Positions 27,376-35,845 of a DNA stretch of 64,000 nucleotides are shown piece after piece (position 1 is the first letter of the stretch; every line of letters begins with the position of its first letter). Below the pieces are notes generated by a model. It worked only from the letters and a program-made list of their open reading frames with translations, was not told the DNA's origin and did not search any database. The stretch covers positions 1 to 64,000 of the forward strand of contig JAPPCZ010000022.1 of NCBI GenBank assembly GCA_028824685.1. The letters run 5' to 3'. Origin of the DNA: Candidatus Poribacteria bacterium (lineage in GTDB: Bacteria > Poribacteria > WGA-4E > WGA-3G). Position numbers and translations under genes: made by a program.

Positions 27376-27519
27376 TATTCAGATAACTCCTTCTATAAAT
27401 AGAACAGATGGTCCGCACTAAAACAATCACTTTTTGATGACAAAAGAATGTATGTCCCCAAAGTATTCAATCGCGATCCGGCTGTCGTCAAATCGTCCTT
27501 CCGTAATATCAGATGTGGA

Positions 27520-27861
27520 TTATTCTTCATGCATTTCGATCTTTACTTCCATTTTGAGCCACGTATCCCAACCACGAGTGCACGCGTAGTGTTTTACCAC
27601 ATCCTTCGCCATGCGAATAAGGGCGTTTTTAGAATCTGCATCTACGTTATCGGTGAATGTGAACTTTACCAACACCGTATCAGGATCCCCGGTTTTGGGA
27701 ACAAACATTGCATGTAATCCAACGTCTTCAGTCCGCCAATCGAAAAAACTTAAGCTATTGAGTTCTACACAGAGCCATTCTATACGCGTCGGTGTGTAAG
27801 CCCCTGCGCCACCCTTGATATTTTCGTTTGCGGTTTTTTCTTTTTTCTTTTTGGATGGCAT
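27520..27861 (-). CDS. Small hypothetical protein behind a structured leader
   Basis: 113 residues from the ATG at 27861 (MPSKKKKEKTAN), which has GAGGAGG 5-9 nt upstream; the frame is open further upstream but that part is the RNA leader. The N-terminus is a lysine-rich tail; the body (RIEWLCVELNSLSFFDWRTED; VLVKFTFTDNVDAD; ALIRMAKDVVKHYACTRGW) looks like a small alpha/beta domain. Function unknown. The leader with two T-arm-like RNA modules suggests regulated expression. Confidence 0.65.
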   Translation of the reverse strand: MPSKKKKEKTANENIKGGAGAYTPTRIEWLCVELNSLSFFDWRTEDVGLHAMFVPKTGDPDTVLVKFTFTDNVDADSKNALIRMAKDVVKHYACTRGWDTWLKMEVKIEMHEE

Positions 27862-27969
27862 TGCTGCCTCCTCATGATGTAATGTATAACAACCAGCAGA
27901 CACCGTGAAACACAACAATTGATTTTCTTTTGTAAAGTGCGGGGTTTTTCGTCTTCCCGTAGGACGTGC

Positions 27970-28021
27970 GTTACCCCTGGCACCCGCCCACGCAGGAGTC
28001 GAACCTGCTTGACGGGGTAAC
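27970..28021 (-). ncRNA. T-arm-like RNA module B in 5' leader
   Basis: 52 nt. Outer stem GTTACCC/GGGTAAC, extendable to 10 bp with one U-G. Inside it is a perfect tRNA T-arm (GCAGG-TTCGACT-CCTGC, matching the TTCRANY loop rule) and a second small hairpin with a GCGGGTG loop. The partner module is exactly 60 nt upstream. Base changes between modules preserve pairing in the stems. No D-arm or anticodon arm, so not a tRNA gene. Confidence 0.6.
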
Positions 28022-28029
28022 ACACGTGC

Positions 28030-28081
28030 ATTATCCCCGGCCACCCGCCGATGATAGGAGTCGAACCTACAACCGGATAAT
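28030..28081 (-). ncRNA. T-arm-like RNA module A in 5' leader
   Basis: 52 nt. Outer stem ATTATCC/GGATAAT, T-arm GTAGG-TTCGACT-CCTAT, third hairpin CGGC-GGGTG-GCCG. It aligns end to end with module B. Compared with B, stem positions change A-U to G-C, U-A to C-G (outer stem) and U-A to C-G (T-arm), which is compensatory. Both modules lie within the leader of the small gene at 27861. Confidence 0.6.
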
Positions 28082-28123
28082 ACAAGTACAAACACGTGTT
28101 GAACACTGATTGTTTGCCGGATT

Positions 28124-28152
28124 ATTATAACACGCTTCTTGTATCCCGTCAA
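28124..28152 (-). promoter_or_regulatory. Sigma-70 promoter of the T-arm leader
   Basis: TTGACG (28152-28147), exactly 17 nt, TATAAT (28129-28124) on the minus strand. Transcription would start near 28117 and include both T-arm modules before the ATG at 27861, a leader of about 256 nt. Confidence 0.8.
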
Positions 28153-28233
28153 TAAAACTATTTACACAACGCCAGCAAGTCAAGGAGGCACCACTTTCTC
28201 TATAACCCTAAATCTTTTTCCGAATTCACATAT

Positions 28234-31230
28234 TTATTTTTCCTCTCGGTCAAAACTTTTGAGGACTTCATCCCAATCCCACAAAAGAATTGTACCATCT
28301 TGCCCCGTGCTAACAAGTGTTTTACCATCAGGTGAGAACACCAACGTTTTCACTGTCGCAGTGTGTCCATCAAGTGTAGTGGGTTTGTCTTCTGTTTCCA
28401 AGTTCCATAACTCAATTTTACTATTACTACGTCCGATAACAAGCGAAGTGTTATCTGGTGAAAATACTAACGCATAGGCACCATGCGGAATTTCTTTAAG
28501 AAGGGAATGTCTATGACCTGCCAACAAACGTAACAAATGGATTCGTCTGTTACTTGCTATAGCAATCAAATTGCCATTTGGTGAGAATGCCAATGTTCGA
28601 ATATGTTCCTGATAGGCGATATGAATATTAGGGGGAGTGCCTTCTACTGTAGGTTCCTCTCCCACAAAGAGGCGTACTAACGGAACTCCAGTTTTCGCAT
28701 CCCACATCTGGACCTTTCCGCCCTTGGTTCCACTAATAAGTTTTTCACCGTCCGGTGAAAAAACCAAAGCACTAATATTAGGCTTAAATGTACTGATTTC
28801 TGACTTATGTTGGTCAGATAACTTGTCAATATCATTTTGATCTAAGTGAGATATATCGAGAGATAACATATCGAGAGATATATCAAAATTCTCACCTGTC
28901 TCCGTGTTCCACACAAGAATCTTATCCGAATCGCCGAATGCCACCGTTTTTCCATCAGATGAAAAAGTTGAGGATGAAGCACCTCCTGCCGCAGCCATAG
29001 TCTGCAGATCATGTCCTGTCCTAACATCACTCAGACGAACTGAGAGATCCGGTGTATACGCAGTATTAGCGGAACCTGAGAAGAGTCTATTACCTTCTAC
29101 ACCAGTACAAATGATCTTTGTTCCATCAGATGAAAACGCTGCAGTCGACAACCAATATTGGTGTTTTCTATCTTGATCTGGTCTAAAGTAGAGATCAGTT
29201 TTTCGTAATATTTTGGTATCGGTTTTTTGTGATGTTTTGACATCCCATAAGTTAATAACCCCGTCATGCGTCACAGTTGCAAGTGTGGTGTTATCTTTAA
29301 AAAAAGTCGCTGTTTCTACCTGCATTGTGTGTCCGGTGATATGGATAGGTGACGGATTTTGTGTCTTGATATTCCAAAACTGGACTGTGCCGTCTGCACT
29401 CCCACTTGCAAGTGTGTGATTATGTGGTGAAAACGTTAGTGCGGTAATACCGTTAGTATGCCCTGTGAAAGTAGCGAGAGGTTTACCGGTTGCGGAATCC
29501 CACAACTGCACTATTTTATCGGTGCCTCCACTTGCCAGCATTTTTCCGTCCGGAGAGAATGCTAATGCGTTGACCCACCCCGTGAATGGTTTGTCGCTGG
29601 TTGATTCCTTGCTTTCGGCATCCCATAATTGTTTCCTGCTTTCTGTATCCCATATTTGTAATGTGACTTTGCTATCACTACTCATACCTGCGCTCGCGAG
29701 ACGTTTACCATCAGGTGAAAATTCCAAAGCCAAAACACTCATGTTTCCCTTGAGTGTAGACAGTATTTCGCCGGTCGTTGTGTCCCACAACTCAATCTCA
29801 GTTTTTATTCTAACCACTGCAAATTTATCATGTGTGAGTGCCAAAAGAACCGCAGAATTCGCTTTTGTTTCTTCCTCAATATTTTTCACATTTCCTTTTC
29901 CTGTTTTAACATCTAACTGACTGATTGAGTCTCCCTTGTCACTCAAAGCAAATAGTGTTTTGCCATCTTCAGAGAATCGTAATACTGAGACTTTCGGAAA
30001 ATGACCTGTGATTACCACTTTCTGTCCGGTAGCTACTTCCCACAACTGTAACTCCTGACCGCCAACACTATTTGCAAGGAAGCGACCCTCTGGAGAAAAG
30101 GCAATGGATTTGCACTTACCGGGGAACATGGACAGTTCTTTACCAGTCTCTACATCATAAAGCCAAACACCAATACTACTGCCTATCGCGAGTTGCCTAC
30201 CATCTGGTGAGAATTGAAGCACATTAATTCCACCTTTCCCAAAACGCGCTTTCGCTTCTTTCGGTAGTTCCCATTTTGTGTAATTTTCCACTATTTCGTT
30301 TCCTTGTGCTTCCGCAATTGCTGCTGGCAGATTGTTAGATTGCTGTTCAGGGTTATTTAGCTTATCCAATGCGTTGACACTTCCTATTTGCGTCCGTACA
30401 TCCTGCTTGGATTCCAGATTGGCAACTATAGGTGCGTCAATAATATCAACCTTCATTTCTGCGGTGGCATCAAAACTATAAGGCTTCTGAAAACGCGCTA
30501 AGTGTTGGTTACCTAATCCGAGCATCAACACAATTAAAGCAATACTTGACGCTCCTATCACCCACGGCGCTAACGGTTTACTCCCTGATGGTGCAGCGGG
30601 TTTGATATGTTCGACCTTTTGCATGATGTTCTCAGTAAGGTTGGGGGATAGTTGAAAGTTGCTAAGTGCCTCTCTAATCATCGGTTCCTCCTTTTTCAGA
30701 CGTTGCCGTGCACGATGAAGTCGGAGCTTAATTGCACTTGTAGATACACCTAAAAATCGACTGATCTCTTCAACTGTCATTTCACCTAAATAATGAAGTG
30801 TCATCACCGTGCGTTCACTCTCTTTCAGTTTTGCAAGCAGCTTTTTCACCACCTCGCGTTGTGCCTCTGTGGTAGCTTTGGCATGTTCTTCGGCAACATA
30901 TCGGGAATATGCTGTCTCATCTATCCACTCGGTGTCAGCGTTTTCTAACGATTCAGTTTCAATACGTTTCTTACGAAGCCATGAGAGACATTGGCGAGTT
31001 GCGATAACATAGAGCCAACCAGAGAACTGATTTGGATCTTTCAAAGTTGCCAGTTTCTGATACACCTTTAGAAAGGTATCTTGCGTAATTTCCTCAGCAA
31101 TGTGGAAATCGCCTATTTTGCGCCAAGCGAGGGCATGCACCTGTTTTTGATATCTGTTCACCAAATCTACGAAGGCTGTTTCATCGTCCGCAAGGATTCT
31201 GTGTATCAGTTCAACATCGTTAGATTTCAT
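28234..31230 (-). CDS. Membrane-tethered ECF sigma factor-WD40 fusion
   Basis: 998 residues from the ATG at 31230 (MKSNDVEL; GAGGT 5 nt upstream). Residues 1-185 are an ECF sigma factor (region 2 DFHIAEEITQDTFLKVYQKL at 41-60; region 4 MTVEEISRFLGVSTSAIKLR at 151-170, followed by LHRARQRLKK). A transmembrane helix spans 221-240 (PWVIGASSIALIVLMLGLG). From about 300 to the end there are at least ten WD40-type repeats (LQFSPDGRQLAIGSS, LAFSPDGKMLASGGTDKIVQLWD). The topology puts the propeller outside, so this could be a one-protein signal sensor whose sigma part must act from, or be cut from, the membrane. ECF promoter at 31281-31308. Confidence 0.9.
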   Translation of the reverse strand: MKSNDVELIHRILADDETAFVDLVNRYQKQVHALAWRKIGDFHIAEEITQDTFLKVYQKLATLKDPNQFSGWLYVIATRQCLSWLRKKRIETESLENADTEWIDETAYSRYVAEEHAKATTEAQREVVKKLLAKLKESERTVMTLHYLGEMTVEEISRFLGVSTSAIKLRLHRARQRLKKEEPMIREALSNFQLSPNLTENIMQKVEHIKPAAPSGSKPLAPWVIGASSIALIVLMLGLGNQHLARFQKPYSFDATAEMKVDIIDAPIVANLESKQDVRTQIGSVNALDKLNNPEQQSNNLPAAIAEAQGNEIVENYTKWELPKEAKARFGKGGINVLQFSPDGRQLAIGSSIGVWLYDVETGKELSMFPGKCKSIAFSPEGRFLANSVGGQELQLWEVATGQKVVITGHFPKVSVLRFSEDGKTLFALSDKGDSISQLDVKTGKGNVKNIEEETKANSAVLLALTHDKFAVVRIKTEIELWDTTTGEILSTLKGNMSVLALEFSPDGKRLASAGMSSDSKVTLQIWDTESRKQLWDAESKESTSDKPFTGWVNALAFSPDGKMLASGGTDKIVQLWDSATGKPLATFTGHTNGITALTFSPHNHTLASGSADGTVQFWNIKTQNPSPIHITGHTMQVETATFFKDNTTLATVTHDGVINLWDVKTSQKTDTKILRKTDLYFRPDQDRKHQYWLSTAAFSSDGTKIICTGVEGNRLFSGSANTAYTPDLSVRLSDVRTGHDLQTMAAAGGASSSTFSSDGKTVAFGDSDKILVWNTETGENFDISLDMLSLDISHLDQNDIDKLSDQHKSEISTFKPNISALVFSPDGEKLISGTKGGKVQMWDAKTGVPLVRLFVGEEPTVEGTPPNIHIAYQEHIRTLAFSPNGNLIAIASNRRIHLLRLLAGHRHSLLKEIPHGAYALVFSPDNTSLVIGRSNSKIELWNLETEDKPTTLDGHTATVKTLVFSPDGKTLVSTGQDGTILLWDWDEVLKSFDREEK

Positions 31231-31280
31231 CAGACACCTCAAAGAATGGCAGATTGCTCAATATTCTATCAATATATAAT

Positions 31281-31308
31281 GACGCGGGTTAGGTGTGAAA
31301 TGGTTACA
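31281..31308 (-). promoter_or_regulatory. ECF-type promoter of the sigma-WD40 gene
   Basis: TGTAAC (31308-31303), 18 nt, CGTC (31284-31281) followed by a TATATA-like tract, as in the leaders of the two shorter sigma genes. Confidence 0.6.
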
Positions 31309-31411
31309 TAATTTTGTAAAAAATGTGGATGCTCTGAAAAAAGAAAATAATACCAATTCAAAAAAATATTCATAATGGAAGCGAGCCATTATTGTTTATT
31401 GAAATATCTTT

Positions 31412-31463
31412 CTTTTGTAGGAGCGACCTCCTGGTCGCGACCGGGAGGTCGCTCCTACAAAAG
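31412..31463. repeat. 52-bp near-perfect palindrome
   Basis: Two 26-nt arms with a single mismatch (a G-U pair in RNA), core GGAGCGACCTCC...GGGAGGTCGCTCC, flanked again by an outer inverted repeat (GCCATTATTG at 31385-31394, CAATAATGGC at 31469-31478). It resembles the interior of the MITE-like elements but without their TATAGT ends. It is non-coding and lies in the 31231-31893 gap, which holds no gene. Confidence 0.85.
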
Positions 31464-31481
31464 CATCTCAATAATGGCATC

Positions 31482-31880
31482 TTATTTAATACTAAAGTTT
31501 GGACAATTTTATGTACTGTCGTTTGTTGACTGGAACATTATATTTGTGCATGCACATTGTTTGATACACATTTCGCCCCGCTGGGGCTAAGCGTCTGGAG
31601 ATATATGTGATCTATACACATTTCGCCCCGCTGGGGCTAAAGGTAAATCTTATACACCGATATTTTCTGCGATTTAGGTGTCTGAAAGAAACTCGTAGAA
31701 AAATACAGATTTGAAGCAGCCCCAGCGGGGCGAAATGTGTATAGCAGCACGACATACACACGGACAAAGCCCCAGCGGGGCGAAATGTGTATGAATAAAT
31801 CTGATTCTAATATCTATGGTTTTCCATAAACTATGCTATCAAACAAAAAATATTAAATTGTCCAAAGTTTAGTATTTAAT
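31482..31880. mobile_element. About 400-bp element with 30-bp terminal inverted repeats and four GC-box palindromes
   Basis: Ends match in about 26 of 30 bases (left TTTAATACTAAAGTTTGG, right the same on the other strand). Inside are four copies of a 25-27 bp box with core CGCCCCGCTGGGGC: direct at 31564-31590 and 31614-31640, inverted at 31718-31742 and 31768-31792. No protein is encoded. It could be a non-autonomous transposable element or a REP-type cluster. Confidence 0.65.
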
Positions 31881-31893
31881 AGAATGGTATAAT

Positions 31894-32823
31894 TTATCCG
31901 ACTAAATACTTAAAGACAGCAGAGAGATTGTCATCGGGTGAGTAGAGTTGGGAGACGTTCAATTCGTTTTCAATGAGGATTTGCGGGAGACGGGCGTAAA
32001 AAGAATCTGGTTTTGCTGTTTCAATGATAACATCCCCTTCTTGATCACCGAAGGTAACACTGAGAATATCATCAAACGGGAGACAGACTTGTGCTAAACG
32101 ACGTGGTTCGTCAGCATTCAGGAAGACCTTATGTGGGTGTTCATCAATCAGTTCACGGATATCGGAGATAGTGCCTTCTGCAAGGATTCGTCCCTGATGG
32201 ATAAGTAGGATCGTCTCTGTTACCGCCTCTATCTCATAGAGAATATGGCTTGAAACAATCATGCTGATTCCCTGTTGTGCAAGTTCTAAGAGCAAATTCA
32301 TGACATGTCGCCTACCGATTGGGTCAAGTCCGGTAAGCGGTTCGTCCAGAAAAAGGAGTTCCGGATCATGCACGAGTGCTTGTGCAAGTTTTATACGCTG
32401 TCGCATCCCTTTACTGTAGGATGCAATTGGTTTGTCCTTTGCTGAAAGCATATCCACTGTTTCAAGCACTTTAAGGCATCGCGATTCTGCTTCTGTTGTT
32501 TCAAATCCACTCAACGTTGCGAAAAAAGAGATAAACTCAAAACCGGTCATAAATTGGTAGGCTAATTCAATGTCTGGGCAGTAACCGACACGCTGCGTTA
32601 GGAGATAGTTGTTCCAAACATGTTGATTTAGGACAGTGATACCCCCTTGGTTGGGTTTGAGTTGACCTGTCATTAATTTCAGTAGAGTCGTTTTACCTGC
32701 ACCATTAGGGCCAAGCAAACCGGTAATTCCAGGGTGAATCGTCAATGTGACATCATTCACACCCATCACTTCACCGTACCATTTGGATAGGTTTTCTGTT
32801 TGAACAATTGTAGCGTCACTCAT
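31894..32823 (-). CDS. ABC transporter ATP-binding protein (ABC-2/CcmA type)
   Basis: 309 residues. Walker A GPNGAGKTT (38-46), signature YSKGMRQR and Walker B LLFLDEPLTGLD are intact. The C-terminal 80 residues form the extra domain of the ABC-2 drug/polysaccharide/gliding exporter ATPases. No membrane subunit is adjacent, so the permease must be encoded elsewhere. AGGA lies 8 nt before the ATG. Confidence 0.9.
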   Translation of the reverse strand: MSDATIVQTENLSKWYGEVMGVNDVTLTIHPGITGLLGPNGAGKTTLLKLMTGQLKPNQGGITVLNQHVWNNYLLTQRVGYCPDIELAYQFMTGFEFISFFATLSGFETTEAESRCLKVLETVDMLSAKDKPIASYSKGMRQRIKLAQALVHDPELLFLDEPLTGLDPIGRRHVMNLLLELAQQGISMIVSSHILYEIEAVTETILLIHQGRILAEGTISDIRELIDEHPHKVFLNADEPRRLAQVCLPFDDILSVTFGDQEGDVIIETAKPDSFYARLPQILIENELNVSQLYSPDDNLSAVFKYLVG

Positions 32824-32845
32824 GAAGCGAATCCTATTTCCGCAC

Positions 32846-33781
32846 TTACGATACTGTGCTACCTTTACAGATTTTCATGGTTTCTTCAAGGTTTTGAATA
32901 CCCGCTGTGGTGCCAATAGCAGTAACGCATGCGGCACCGGTGGCAGATGCCAATTCAGCTGTTGTTTTAAGATCCCACTCTTTTACCATTCCAGCGAGAA
33001 AACCTGCTACGTACGCATCGCCAGCACCGGTCGCATCAACAACATCCACAGAATATGCGGGGACAAAAAGTTCCTCTTCAGGAGTTGATACATAGCTACC
33101 GCGTTCACCCATTTTTATTCCAATAGTGCTGATACCGTAGTTCCTCAAAAATTTGGAGATTCCGCGCAGATCAGATGTGCCTGCGAGATGTTCTGCTTCG
33201 GTTAAACTCGGTAGGAAGATGTCAACGAATGGCAAACAAGGTTCCAACGTTTCCAGCCATTTTCCCGTTGCGTCCCATGCGGTATCAAGTGAAGTCGTTA
33301 TTCCTAATGTTTTTGCTTTTTGGAGGACATTCGCCATGGGTTGCCCATCGAATTTGGGCATAACAAGGGCACCTGCAATGTGCAGAATTTTAGCAGTTTT
33401 AATAATATCCCAATTGAGATCGTCTTCTCCCAGTTCGCCATTCGCTCCGATATAGTGGCAGAAACTCCGCTCGCCATCGGAAGCGATCGCCACGAATGTA
33501 AAGGAGGTATTCGCGTTTACGTCCCGTTGTATGCCTGCTGTGTCAACCCGATTTTCTGTAAGCGTTTGCAGAACTAAATCCCCAAAATGGTCGTTGCCGA
33601 TTTTACCCATAGCACCAACAGAGACACCGAGTCGTGAGAGCGCAATTGCTGTGTTATTGGCACAACCACCGCCATGGATTTCCAATTGATCAAATAATTC
33701 CAGTTTGCCTTTTTCAGGAAAACGATCTATCGGTCTGCCAAGCACATCAACGACAAAAATTCCGAGCGATAACACATCCAT
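32846..33781 (-). CDS. PfkB family carbohydrate kinase
   Basis: 311 residues of the ribokinase fold. Substrate-side motif GGGCANNTAIALSRLG near 35-50 and the catalytic GAGDAYVAGF motif with Asp255 are intact. It phosphorylates a sugar or nucleoside; the specific substrate is not readable. It lies 22 bp upstream of the ABC ATPase gene on the same strand. Confidence 0.9.
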   Translation of the reverse strand: MDVLSLGIFVVDVLGRPIDRFPEKGKLELFDQLEIHGGGCANNTAIALSRLGVSVGAMGKIGNDHFGDLVLQTLTENRVDTAGIQRDVNANTSFTFVAIASDGERSFCHYIGANGELGEDDLNWDIIKTAKILHIAGALVMPKFDGQPMANVLQKAKTLGITTSLDTAWDATGKWLETLEPCLPFVDIFLPSLTEAEHLAGTSDLRGISKFLRNYGISTIGIKMGERGSYVSTPEEELFVPAYSVDVVDATGAGDAYVAGFLAGMVKEWDLKTTAELASATGAACVTAIGTTAGIQNLEETMKICKGSTVS

Positions 33782-33818
33782 CTATTCACCTTTCATCGCC
33801 TAAAGTTTTAGCGTGAGG

Positions 33819-35795
33819 TTACATCTCTTTGTCTTCTTCATCAAGATACATAATAACTAATGTTTCATCATTTGAGGTAATATTTTCGTCTGCAGACATG
33901 AATGGGATCGTTGTTGAAACCTGCCCTAACTGCGAAGTCCATCCAATTAATACCGTGCGGTTTTGAACTTTATCAATCGTAAGTGCATTTTCAGGTTTTA
34001 AGAAATATAGTAGTAAACCTTCTCGCTGTAAAATTTGTGCGAACGTTTTTCGAGTCCCTTCAAGCCCTTCGTGCGGAGGTATTTTATTTATCGTTTTATC
34101 TGATGCCTCTGATGACCGTAAATCACTACTGCCAAGTGTGATTTTTCCCAAATGAGTTGCCTCTTCTCCCGTAATTCTCCAGGCATTTTCAAGTGTTATT
34201 TGAGATTGTTGCGTATCCAACGGGAAAAATGTTTCTTTCACATAAGTACTAGGACTCCACGGTTCTAAAGAGACATCTCGTAGTTGAAACGGTGAACCTT
34301 GAAAGAATTTTGATGGCTTGTTGATACTTTCATTTTTTAAAGGGCGGATAAAAGTGTTTTGTCCCAACGCAATTGACGTTTTGCTACGTGCAGTAGTCCT
34401 AAGCGAAATATAACTTTGTAAATGCACATTTTTCTGTTCAGGATAGACTGATAGTATTGAAAACCGATCTGTCTCTATTTTTTTAGGTAAGACTGCTCGC
34501 TCCACACCAATCGCACTAACAGATACGAGAACAAAAATTAATCCTCCAAGCCAATATCTTAAATTTCTTTTTTGTGAAAATTGCCCACGTTTCCCACAAT
34601 AGAGAAGAAATCCACCAAAACCGAGTAGATATATCGGTAATATGACAGCCAAAAATTTAAGCAGTGGAATCTGTGTTGGCACTCTCGATAGAAACTGCTT
34701 ATGAATCTTGTTTTCGTGTTGCCGAAATGGCGCATACTGTTCAGCAAATAGTCTTGGCGATTTTCCGTGTGTTTTGAGTAGCCAACGCCAAAAGTTTTCT
34801 CCTGCATTTAGGTTTGAAAATGGCGGTGCATTGTAATCAAAAGAGAAACATATAATTTGACCACTTCCCAAATTTCGTTTCGCGATGTAGATATGTTCCT
34901 CTGCCCCGAGCAAAGTGCGATATTCAGGTTTTGGTTCAAAATGAATGTTCTTGAATGCAGCAATTACATTGTTTGTGGTGCTGGATTCAGATACTGTATT
35001 AAATCCAAATCGTTGTTGCAAAGGAGGCGGCACCTTATCAATTGTTTCTTCACGTATCAATTTGACCGGAAGATATTGCTCAATAAAACTACCTTTCAGG
35101 TAACGAAAAGCACTACCGCCTGATACAATAAGTGTTCCACCACGCTGCACCCATTCTAATAGTGCTGTTTGCTGCTGTTTAGAAACACGCCTCTCAGTGA
35201 GTGATACCTCGCGAATAACCATCAGATCAACTGCACTATAACCTACCCATCGTGTTGGTAATGCGTTTGAATTCGGAAGATATCTGATGTGTGTTTGTAT
35301 GTCATCGTCATCCAATTGTTTTTTGTCAATGATTTTTTTTAGTTTGTCTCCGCTCGGTGCTAATACCAAGACGAAATAGTCTTTGTTTTTTGTAGGTGTC
35401 AGTAGTGAGAATTCTTGCGTAGCACTTGGTTCTGAATTGACAATCTCAATTTCTTTATCGTCTCCTCTTGTTCGCACCACTTGAATGAAAAGTTTTTTGG
35501 CATTTTTGGGACAGTAGATATAGAGTTTTTTATGTTTCAGATCAGTTTTACTCAGTTGCAGCGGGATTGCATAACGGTAAATAGATTTATCCGAAAAAAA
35601 GTCACGAACTTCAACGGCAAGCTCTCCGTTAAATGTATTGGGTTCATTCTGACTCCTCACGGTAACATTCAAGGATGTCCATTTTCCCGCCTTATATCCG
35701 TTGTTGAAACCAAACCTTACATCTTCGATATCTACCGCACAGAAGGCTGAAGATACCATAAAAAACGCTAAGAAAACTATAATTTTCGTTTTCAT
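33819..35795 (-). CDS. Large exported membrane protein, unknown function
   Basis: 658 residues. Signal peptide 1-19, a long periplasmic region with a Rossmann-like/glutamine-amidotransferase-like segment (LLEWVQRGGTLIVSGGSAFRYL), then two transmembrane helices near 385-445 (LKFLAVILPIYLLGFGGFLLY; WLGGLIFVLVSVSAIG) and a periplasmic C-terminal domain. This layout recalls large proteins of Bat/VWA-type clusters, but no close family is identified. GGAG lies 6 nt before the ATG. Confidence 0.65.
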   Translation of the reverse strand: MKTKIIVFLAFFMVSSAFCAVDIEDVRFGFNNGYKAGKWTSLNVTVRSQNEPNTFNGELAVEVRDFFSDKSIYRYAIPLQLSKTDLKHKKLYIYCPKNAKKLFIQVVRTRGDDKEIEIVNSEPSATQEFSLLTPTKNKDYFVLVLAPSGDKLKKIIDKKQLDDDDIQTHIRYLPNSNALPTRWVGYSAVDLMVIREVSLTERRVSKQQQTALLEWVQRGGTLIVSGGSAFRYLKGSFIEQYLPVKLIREETIDKVPPPLQQRFGFNTVSESSTTNNVIAAFKNIHFEPKPEYRTLLGAEEHIYIAKRNLGSGQIICFSFDYNAPPFSNLNAGENFWRWLLKTHGKSPRLFAEQYAPFRQHENKIHKQFLSRVPTQIPLLKFLAVILPIYLLGFGGFLLYCGKRGQFSQKRNLRYWLGGLIFVLVSVSAIGVERAVLPKKIETDRFSILSVYPEQKNVHLQSYISLRTTARSKTSIALGQNTFIRPLKNESINKPSKFFQGSPFQLRDVSLEPWSPSTYVKETFFPLDTQQSQITLENAWRITGEEATHLGKITLGSSDLRSSEASDKTINKIPPHEGLEGTRKTFAQILQREGLLLYFLKPENALTIDKVQNRTVLIGWTSQLGQVSTTIPFMSADENITSNDETLVIMYLDEEDKEM

Positions 35796-35845
35796 TGCAA
35801 CTCCAACTAACGAGATGGTGAAGTATAAGACGTAAAACTTCTATT

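Noticed and set aside
27955..28090. tRNA or tmRNA gene cluster suggested by repeated GTTCGACTCC sequences
   Set aside because: Each unit is only 52 nt, has no D-arm or anticodon arm and no CCA in the right place. The T-arm is enclosed by its own outer stem.
31564..31792. CRISPR array suggested by four similar repeats
   Set aside because: Repeats occur in both orientations with unequal gaps and are themselves palindromic; no cas gene is near.
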